From: Dolomedes plantarius
Taxonomy: Eukaryota; Arthropoda; Arachnida; Araneae; Dolomedidae
Assembly (NCBI GenBank): GCA_907164885.2
Contig: OU015492.1
Span: 205,671,851-205,735,850 of the forward strand
Direction: 5' to 3'
Length of the DNA stretch: 64,000 nt
Shown here: piece after piece, positions 56,945-64,000 of the stretch
Layout: the number at the start of each line of letters is the position of its first letter
Numbering within the stretch: the first letter of the stretch is position 1
Notes under the pieces: generated by a model
The model's database searches: none
Told to the model about the DNA's origin: nothing
The model's input: the letters and a program-made list of their open reading frames with translations, nothing else
Translations under genes and position numbers: made by a program

Positions 56945-57434
56945 CAGTAATTCTCAACCTTTTTTTCGACATGGTAGACTTTTACTAATTTAAAAATTTG
57001 GCGGCACACTAACAATAAGATAAATGTAAAAGAATTTAGTTAGGATAATTGACTGATGTACCTATAACGTATTTTGTAAAAATAGCATACAAAATATTTT
57101 TTATTGAAATATAAAATGAAATTGCATTATAAAGTAAACAAAATGTTTATTCAACTACAAATAACATTTAATGAGGAATTTGAGTTAGTTTTCTCTTGAT
57201 AACTTCCTTTATATTCGGGTGTATAAATTATAATGCTACTCTCATTTCGTGATCCAGATTTAAAAGTCCAGAACGGTAATACTCCAGAGTTACTAATTAC
57301 CATTCCAGAACTGTAATAAGTCATGCGCATTGGTTCAGCCAGTCCCCGCTAGGAAGGTAGAACTGATTGATCTATTTGTCCTATGTCGCTAATGTATGGG
57401 TATTCACAGTGGAGGCACACTTCAATAATCACTG
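56945..57434. mobile_element. hAT (Charlie-like) MITE, 490 bp
   Basis: Begins CAGTAATTCTCAACCTTTTT and ends CAATAATCACTG, with the exact 8-bp duplication TATTAGAG at 56937-56944 and 57435-57442. CAGTGRTTCTCAACC-type ends are typical of hAT-Charlie elements. No transposase. Confidence 0.88.
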
Positions 57435-57442
57435 TATTAGAG

Positions 57443-58746
57443 TATAGAAAGTTTTTGCGTTAATGAATTACGTCAATGATAAACTGTAAATTTTACTTAT
57501 AATTCTAAAATTAATATATGTTTATTTCAGGAAACACAGGTGATCATTCTCGACCGCTCTGACCCAAATAAATAAGTTTAAGGCCATATTCATAGAGAAG
57601 GCATGATTAAAATAATAAATTTCTATTTTTATAACAGAAAAACATAAACATTTATTCACGAAAACCTTTTGCACCAAATAGCTAAACTTTTCTTTTATAG
57701 AATGAAATGCTTTAACAAACTAATAAACGAAGGAAGGAATGAACAAATCAGTTTTTTGACGGTTAAATCTTAAATTAAGCATGTACTCGTCGTTTCAATC
57801 TAAATTTCATTCAAAAAATTTAAATCTCTAGGTTAAAATCATAAAAAGTTACACCAGCTTCTTTTAAAAACTATTCATAATACACTTTTCTCGTAATGTG
57901 TTTAGAAATGGATTAAAAACTGTTATTCAAATCAGTTGCTTTTGTGGTACATAAAAATGTTATTTACAACAGTTGAAATTCTGGATTGAATAAACATAAA
58001 AAGAACTTAGGTGAAAAAATTATAGAAATTTTTAATTCTTGCAGCTAAGAGACAACAGTGTAACGATTCGTCGCCAAAATCAATCTCTTTCTTTATGCGA
58101 AATTTATGCAAGCCAAATTATATCTTTCTTTCTATGTTTTCGATATCTTTCAAAAAAAATTTAAAGTGGTAAAAAAGCACTATTAAAGGACTTTATTTTC
58201 CTACAGCCTTAAATACCTACTTCATTAAAAAAATTTATAATTTTTAACAGCTTCTATGATTTGGTTACAAAATACTTAAGCTGAAATAGAAATATTAAAG
58301 GATAAGAAAATATTAAAAACATGATATGTTTTCGAAAATCGCAATTGCTTGAAGAGGTTTATAGGTTACGTGAAGCATAAATTTCTCAGGTTCATAATTC
58401 GCAACTTTGATATCATTTTTAAATTTTAATATTTTAAATTTTTATTTTTTTATTTTATATTTTCCCTCGTTTCCAAACAAAACCTCATAGCGTTAGCTTT
58501 AAACAAATTACCCAAATAAATCAACGTCCTTTTTTATTTCTATTTTTAAAGATTTTTATAATTTTAATAAAATGTGTATAATTTGCGTAGAAAAGTTTTT
58601 ACTGAATAACCCAGTCATTAAGGTAATATAGATCTTATGGATATGCAATATAATCACTTATTATTCCTTCTCTTATTTCTCTTGTTGTTAAACTTGCAAA
58701 TTCAGGAAATAAAAGTGGAAAAATACAAACGTATGAAAATACTCAC
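57443..58746. other. intron, nothing recognised
   Basis: AT-rich intron without supported features. Confidence 0.5.
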
Positions 58747-58818
58747 CGCAACTACTTTTGTATCTTTTTCAAGATTCGACTCTAACGGCAACAGCAAATC
58801 GACATAAAATGCTTTAAG
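58747..58818 (-). CDS. IRSp53: IRSp53-like exon: I-BAR helix, most 5' exon in window
   Basis: 72-bp exon, phase 0. The acceptor TGTTATTTTAG precedes CTTAAAGCA; the donor is GTTGCG followed by GTGAGT. It reads LKAFYVDLLLPLESNLEKDT then KVVA. The L..PLE.NLEKD.KV pattern corresponds to the helix before the basic KKQ region of I-BAR domains. Earlier exons, including the start codon, must lie to the right of the window or were missed between 58818 and 64000. Confidence 0.92.
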
Positions 58819-58897
58819 CTAAAATAACAGAGAATAAAAGATTGAAAATTAAAGTTCAGAAGACAAAATATATTTTATTAAATATAATTGCAAAATG

Positions 58898-58898
58898 T

Positions 58899-58953
<55 letters not shown>
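58898..58953. repeat. compound (CA)n(TA)n microsatellite
   Basis: About 9 AC units then 19 TA units, the reverse-complement type of the TA/TG tracts at 15.2, 15.6 and 27.1 kb. Confidence 0.95.
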
Positions 58954-58956
<3 letters not shown>

Positions 58957-59202
58957 CAGATATTTTATTAAATGTCTTCAAGACAAATGATAACTTTGAT
59001 TTTTAATATTAACAACAACAATTAAATATATTATTTTCATTGAGATAACTTTTCAATAATACTGAATACTAACATATTCAGTATCATTGAAAAAAAACCT
59101 ATTTAAAAGTTTAAATAGGTTTGGTTTAGTCAATTTTTTGCTACACGAGGGATATTTAGACCGGACCCTACTGCTTGAAACCTATTTCGTAGGGCTACAA
59201 AC

Positions 59203-59283
59203 AGCCATGCGAAGAATGGTCCTTGAACCCACGTACTTTTGTACTGAAAGCCAGTGCCCTAGCCATTCGACCAGCGTCGGGAT
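59203..59283 (-). repeat. tRNA-Glu-like pseudogene or SINE head
   Basis: On the minus strand it reads CTGGTCGAATGGCTAGGGCA, then ACTGGCTTTCAGT and GTGGGTTCAAGGACC. The A box, a TTC anticodon position and the B box fall in tRNA order and resemble tRNA-Glu, but the anticodon and acceptor stems do not pair well. Not a functional tRNA on this evidence. Confidence 0.5.
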
Positions 59284-60044
59284 TACTTATTGCGTCTGAA
59301 GTAGAATTATTGCAATCACTGCACATTTTGTTATTTTTTGAGGGGTAAATTAATGCAAAAATTTAAGGGAAATTTAAGTATATTTTGAGCAGTTTTAAAA
59401 AAATTGAAAAATGTTTTAATGTTGAATGTTTTATGTTTAATTGTATTTTGAATTGTTTATTTTAAATATAAAACGGGAATTATTTATTTAAGTGTAAAAT
59501 TAATTTCATAGTTCTGCGCGCAAGCCAGTATACAATAAAAATACTTAAAAAATAGGTATATCTAAAGCATTTTTAAAAAAAAATTATTTAAAATTATTTT
59601 GAGAGTTGAAAATTTGTTTATTAAAATAAATATATCAATTTATCATATACATAAAATTGGAAAAAATTGGCAGTAAATTGAAATAGTCAAAAAGTATGAA
59701 AATATGTCTATTTCCTCGACTTAAAGGTCGTGAGTCCCCTTAAAAGTTACAGTCACGACAATTGAGTTTAATGTGTTTATATGCGGTGTGGCTCAATAAA
59801 TAAGGTACACACTCAGATGTTTTCTCATCTATGTATTTCATTTCTTGGATTATTATATTTGGAATGCATTTTTATGTAAGAATAAAATATCTTACGAAAA
59901 ATTCGGAATTTAAACAGCTAGCAATTACTTTTCTTTGAGAACATTTGTAAGGTATACACAAGATTCGATTCACAAGAATCGAACTTTTGAGTGAATGAAT
60001 TAAAGAAGCTGCTTTAGATATGCTAATTTCGGCATACGCGCTTA

Positions 60045-60052
60045 GTATAAAT
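60045..60052 (+). promoter_or_regulatory. TATA box in the 5' LTR
   Basis: TATAAATA in GTATAAATACCATGCAG, about 100 bases into the LTR. The same motif occurs in the 3' LTR at 63259. Confidence 0.65.
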
Positions 60053-60276
60053 ACCATGCAGCGTCATTAATAAGAAAAGGTGGTTAAGGTTGAAAAGGTG
60101 TTATCCTGCGCTAGTGCTTAGGAGGCCCGAAGTTTACATGGCAGTACTGCTGGTTTGACTTACTGGTTGTGAGTATTCGAAATGTGTATTTCTATTGAAT
60201 GATATTATATATATTCCGTACAAGTAGTACGTATGCTTATTGCTGTAAAATCCAATTATATATGTGCAACGAATTC

Positions 60277-60282
60277 AATAAA
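60277..60282 (+). promoter_or_regulatory. poly(A) signal in the 5' LTR
   Basis: AATAAA in GAATTCAATAAACATTG, downstream of the TATA box at a spacing that suits a U3-R-U5 layout. Confidence 0.6.
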
Positions 60283-60386
60283 CATTGTTTCATGTATAAA
60301 CTGTGTTTTTTTCAAATTCAAATAGAGTGCCACTTCAAATTATATACACAAACGTCTGGGTAGAAGTGAGTACAGAAACTCTATAC

Positions 60387-60399
60387 TGGCGCCCGAAAG
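60387..60399 (+). other. tRNA-Lys-type primer binding site
   Basis: TGGCGCCCGAAAG starts two bases after the 5' LTR. TGGCGCCCGAA is the well-known complement of the tRNA-Lys 3' end used by many Gypsy elements and retroviruses. Confidence 0.85.
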
Positions 60400-60520
60400 T
60401 TTATATATATACCCTGGTTGTTCTCGTTACATTTATAACGAACAACATAATTGAAGTTAAACTGTGTAATGTGTACTTATATTGATAAAATTGCTGCAAG
60501 TACTTATATACTATTTGAAA

Positions 60521-62534
60521 ATGAGTGTTGTAGAACAAAACCCTGCTGGAAATTTTCCTCGGGTAATTATGGTTCAGCATTTTGCGCTATTCGAACCCAC
60601 CTTCAATGGCGGCCCCTCAAGCCAATTCCTAAAGAAAATTGAGCATTACTTTCAGCAACAATGCACCCCAGACGGGGATAAACTTAAAATTGCTCTAGCC
60701 GCTTTAAGAGGTAGTGCATATCAGTGGTACACGTGTATGCAAAGCAGTAATCTGATTTTTGACTATTCGTCATTCAAGCAACAGTTTCTTAGCGTTTTTC
60801 CAAAGACCTTTAATCAAAGTGAAATTGAAGCGGAAATTTATTCGCTAAGGCAACGTGAATGTCAGTCTGCGTTAGATTTTGCTATGGAAAAGATTTCCAA
60901 GTGTGAGGAATATTTAGAAGGAATGACGGAAGCGGTAATCTTAAAAATAGTTATCCAACGATTGAAGCCAAGTGTTCAAGAATTTTTAGATAATCAAACT
61001 ATTTCAAGAAAGGTTACCCTCCTTCAAGCTTTAGCTAAATATGGCAATAGGCATTTCTTCGCTACCCCTCACCGTCATTCAGGTACGAGAAGTTTTATAC
61101 AGCCGCGCCAAAATTTTTCGCGAGTTTCAAACCAGCAGCGTAAGCAGTACCGCAGGCAAAATAATAGAAGTGCACGGCGTTATAATGAAATTAGTGCACT
61201 TAAAGTAAATAATATGCAAGCACCTTACTTGCACTGGCAAGTTGATTCACATGATATGGTTCAACCTGTTGAAACTGTGTGGTCAAATGTATTATTTTGT
61301 CCGAGCAGTAATCATTATTTTGAGAAAAGTGAAAGTCAGGTGGTTAAGGTTATTTTTGTGTATTTTTGTGGCTTATAAAGAAAGTGAGTCTAGCTGGAAT
61401 GATGCGGTAATTCCAGTACAAATTTCTGAAAATAGTGCCGATACTAATGCTAGTGGTTTAGAAAATAAATCATCTGACACTTCTATTAATGCTATACCTG
61501 ATATTATTGATGCTATACCTGATATTTTAAATGATATACACACATCTGTTAATGAAGGAAATTTAGTAGATGACGAAGCATGCGTTACGGAAGTTAGTGA
61601 ATACTTATTAGTTGACGACAATAAAAATTCTTTAAACGATAGTAGGAACTCGCTAGGTAATGATGATATTATTTCAAGTTCCCAGCCGAATGGGGATTGT
61701 GTAGGCCAGGTTGATAATATGGTTTTAAATAAAGTACATGAAAACCAGACTGAGAATCAGGATGAAAAGTTGACACAGAGTTATACTGTAAGTAGTTTAG
61801 CTGATGCTTCGGAAGTTATAGAGAAAGTTTGCAATAAAACGCACGAGTACGAAAAGCTTAATCTTCCTAAAACTGAAGCAGTATTAAAGAATTTAAATGA
61901 TAATGATTCTGATGTTGCAAGTTTCAAAGAGACTTTTTCGTCAAAAGAGGATAAAACTAAAGTTAAGGGGGATAAAAAACGTGAAAAAGCGCCTTCCGGT
62001 TCCAGTATTAAAACTGCTAATACTGAAGTAATTAAGGCTGTAAGCAAGAAGTCGTATAAGCACAAATACGAAAAACAGAGTCAGGTTGTTGAAAAACATG
62101 ACACAAGCAGCGAGATAAAGCCAGTAACTAAACACGTTGGTGCGGCGTATAAATTTGACAAAATAAAATCTGCATTAAAATCTAATACCGATACAAGCAA
62201 AAGTACGAAGAAAAATAAAGTGTGCACTACAAAATCTCCATCAAAGGATGAATGCGTCGCTGATAAGTTACACAAGGTTATCAAAAGGAAGAATGAAAAT
62301 TTTAAAGTTCCTTTGCATAAGTACAGGAAACGGAAGATTTCTGCCGCCCAGCAAGGTTGGCCTCCTCCCAAGAGACCTCCTGTCCATCGTCAAGCCGGAC
62401 CAGCGCCTCAGGACCTACGACCTGCTTCACGAAGGATGACCACACGGTCAACGAATCCCTTTACTAGGACTGCGACCATCAAGAGAGGTTCCACGGAATG
62501 GACATACTGGTGCGGGAAGTTGCTGCTTTCATGA
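60521..62534 (+). pseudogene. Gag plus long basic Ser/Lys/Asn tail, one 10-bp duplication
   Basis: Start ATG 60521 (MSVVEQNPAGNFPRV). The Gag capsid region is recognisable (FNGGPSSQFLKKIEHYF, LRGSAYQWYTCMQ, FKQQFLSVFPKTF), followed by a basic RRQNNRSARRYN stretch and QAPYLHWQVDSHDM, which resembles the start of a retropepsin but lacks DTG/DSG. The reading shifts by +1 after a tandem copy of TATTTTTGTG at about 61346-61367 and the first frame stops at 61376. The second frame runs to 62534 with IPDIIDAIPDILNDI, then long acidic and Lys/Ser-rich stretches (KKREKAPSGSS, KSTKKNKVCTTKSPS) and a Pro/Arg-rich end. No pol domain. Function of the tail unknown. Confidence 0.75.
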
Positions 62535-63159
62535 ACAAGTCTTGTATCAATTCTCTTTTTCTAACTCCCACCCTTTAATAAAACCGAACCAAATTGGTTT
62601 GCAGTTCCCCCAGTGTATATACTGTGTAAACATTTTGAGGGGAAGGGGTGATGCACTGAAAAAAAAAAGGCATACTGTTGTTTTATAAATTTTTGAAGGG
62701 CACATGTAGTGACTAGGAAAAAAATACATACTGCATAATATACCAATTAACCACTAATGTACTAACTTCACAAAAAATAACACATGTACATTATAAATTG
62801 GGGGAGAGCAGATACAAACAGTCAAATGTCATGCTGTGCAATTGTGTTGACACTTTTAATTAAAATAGATTTTTAGGGCTCAGTTGGCCAGCCCAGTATA
62901 GGCAACTCTGCAAATCCACTGTTTGATGGTGTCACCTGGACCCTTCGGGGTTAGTTTTGTAAAATGGTAGTGGCGTTTTTCCTCCACACAGCGTGTGGAA
63001 GGTTTTTTGACTTTGCCACCCATTATGTAAAAAGTCAGACCAGCATGCGTTGTCAATTAGTTAACTGAAGCCGTTCAGACCTCAGTTAACTAATTAAGAT
63101 TTTTTAAGATTTTTTAAGATTTTTTAAGAGTTAAGATTTTTTTTTTCGAGGGAGGCCAG
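62535..63159 (+). other. 3' non-coding part of retrotransposon 2
   Basis: No frame. It contains three or four repeats of TTTTTTAAGA (63101-63130), a perfect 14-bp stem at 63055-63095, and the purine-rich CGAGGGAGGCCAG (63147-63159) that abuts the 3' LTR as the polypurine tract. Confidence 0.65.
63055..63095 (+). other. perfect 14-bp hairpin near the 3' end of retrotransposon 2
   Basis: AATTAGTTAACTGA and TCAGTTAACTAATT are exact reverse complements around 13 bases. It lies 64 bases upstream of the 3' LTR, within the element RNA. Confidence 0.8.
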
Positions 63160-63598
63160 TGTAAGGTATACACAAGATTCGATTCACAAGAATCGAACTT
63201 TTGAGTGAATGAATTAAAGAAGCTGCTTTAGATATGCTAATTTCGGCATACGCGCTTAGTATAAATACCATGCAGCGTCATTAATAAGAAAAGGTGGTTA
63301 AGGTTGAAAAGGTGTTATCCTGCGCTAGTGCTTAGGAGGCCCGAAGTTTACATGGCAGTACTGCTGGTTTGACTTACTGGTTGTGAGTATTCGAAATGTG
63401 TATTTCTATTGAATGATATTATATATATTCCGTACAAGTAGTACGTATGCTTATTGCTGTAAAATCCAATTATATATGTGCAACGAATTCAATAAACATT
63501 GTTTCATGTATAAACTGTGTTTTTTTCAAATTCAAATAGAGTGCCACTTCAAATTATATACACAAACGTCTGGGTAGAAGTGAGTATAGAAACTCTAT
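63160..63598 (+). repeat. 3' LTR of retrotransposon 2
   Basis: 439 bp, same ends as the 5' LTR. One difference seen (GAGTATAG here, GAGTACAG at 60370). Confidence 0.9.
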
Positions 63599-63745
63599 AC
63601 TGGCGCCCGAAAGTTTATATATATACCCTGGTTGTTCTCGTTACATTTATAACGAACAACATAATTGAAATTAAACTGTGTAATGTGTACTTATATTGAT
63701 AAAATTGTTGCAAGTACTTATATACTATTTGAAAATGAGTGTTGT
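63599..63745 (+). repeat. second copy of PBS and leader after the 3' LTR
   Basis: AC, then TGGCGCCCGAAAG and the leader down to the Gag start ATGAGTGTTGTAG repeat 60385-60533 with two substitutions. A further short duplication (CTTATATACTATTTGAAATG) follows at about 63757. The homology then ends. Confidence 0.9.
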
Positions 63746-63789
63746 AGAAATGAGTGAACTTATATACTATTTGAAATGAGTGTTGTACC

Positions 63790-64000
63790 CTCATTTGTCA
63801 AAGTTAAATTTCAAAAGTTTTATTAGACAAAGTAAAACGACTATAAACTAAGCATATCAAGCTTACATTTTTACACTAAGAGGCTTTTTCAGATTTTTAG
63901 CAACAGCCCAATATTATCTTATAAAACGCGGCTTTGTTTACTACCTCAAGAGTATATTGCTCTTAAAATTCAAAATATCTTTTCCCTTAAAAAAAATCGA
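63790..64000. other. unrecognised flank
   Basis: No supported feature in the last 200 bases. Confidence 0.4.

Larger units (their letters stand above)
59946..60384 (+). repeat. 5' LTR of retrotransposon 2
   Basis: 439 bp from TGTAAGGTATACACAAG to ACTCTAT. The 3' boundary was set from the target duplication of the solo copy at 24256 and from the PBS two bases downstream. Confidence 0.88.
59946..63598 (+). mobile_element. non-autonomous LTR element with Gag and a basic tail
   Basis: LTRs of 439 bp at 59946-60384 and 63160-63598 differ at one position that I could see. A tRNA-Lys-type PBS follows the 5' LTR. The internal 2.8 kb encodes Gag fused to a Ser/Lys/Asn-rich segment and no protease active site, RT, RNase H or integrase. 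After the 3' LTR, the PBS and 135 bases of leader occur again (63599-63740), so this may be part of a tandem or recombined arrangement. A related solo LTR is at 24256-24747. Confidence 0.88.

Noticed and set aside
59203..59283. Functional tRNA-Glu gene
   Set aside because: Anticodon and acceptor stems do not pair; more likely a SINE head or pseudogene.
59331..59750. Fourth copy of TTAA MITE family A
   Set aside because: A CCCCTTAA-type end is visible at 59736-59743, but no convincing left end was found.
59872..60057. Minus-strand 61-codon frame shared with 24636-24890
   Set aside because: The shared sequence is the LTR of retrotransposon 2 and its solo relative, not a gene.
61242..61370. 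Independent start of the second retrotransposon 2 frame at ATG 61242
   Set aside because: The first 40 or so residues are out-of-frame Gag; the 10-bp duplication explains the frame change.

Overview
This window is AT-rich, intron-dominated animal DNA, almost certainly from an arthropod and probably a spider or another chelicerate. The clues are short phase-compatible exons with GT/AG borders separated by multi-kilobase introns, a dense and varied load of Tc1/mariner-type elements, TTAA-flanked MITEs, LTR retrotransposons, and a captured MATH/BTB-like (TD-POZ-like) segment of a type that is expanded in spiders. The species call is inference; the gene structure is read directly.

The host gene lies on the minus strand and runs off both ends. 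Ten exons between 58818 and 13140 (1,490 coding bases, about 496 codons) join with consistent phases. They encode most of an IRSp53/BAIAP2-type protein: the second half of an I-BAR (IMD) domain, a Ser-rich linker, an SH3 domain split over two exons, and a Ser/Pro-rich C-terminal region. The first exons lie to the right of the window and the last to the left, or were not recognised. No other host gene was found.

Everything else is intron, and most recognisable intron content is mobile. From left to right: TTAA-flanked MITEs and a pogo remnant (0.9-4.7 kb); a small TIR element with a degraded ORF, split by a young 5.9-kb LTR retrotransposon (5.7-12.4 kb); a piggyBac-like MITE inside an older repeat (12.4-13.0 kb); a frameshifted Tc1 copy (13.8-15.0 kb); a SINE and a 99-bp tandem array (18.1-19.7 kb); a solo LTR 36 bp upstream of the SH3 exon (24.3 kb); an intact DD37D mariner-like element nested in a decayed DUF4817-type element (27.8-30.8 kb); a 1,328-bp solo LTR (33.0 kb); a second solo LTR inside a TACA-type microsatellite (35.6 kb); a deleted hAT element with a BED finger (37.4 kb); a decayed DD41D element (41.3 kb); a Tc1 with one stop codon (44.8 kb); an intact Tc1 inside a 182-bp tandem array (50.2 kb); a Helitron nested in a MITE (53.5 kb); a deleted DUF4817-type element (55.5 kb); a hAT MITE (56.9 kb); and a second LTR retrotransposon (59.9-63.7 kb).

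The most unusual content is the pair of LTR retrotransposons. The first (6448-12337) has apparently identical 712-bp LTRs and one open 1,163-codon frame reading Gag, zinc knuckle, protease, a long non-retroviral segment resembling MATH plus BTB domains, then a Gypsy RNase H with no reverse transcriptase core and no integrase. The second (59946-63598) has Gag followed by a long Ser/Lys/Asn-rich basic tail and no recognisable pol, and is broken only by a 10-bp tandem duplication. Both look like non-autonomous elements moved in trans, and the first looks like a carrier of a host-derived BTB module.
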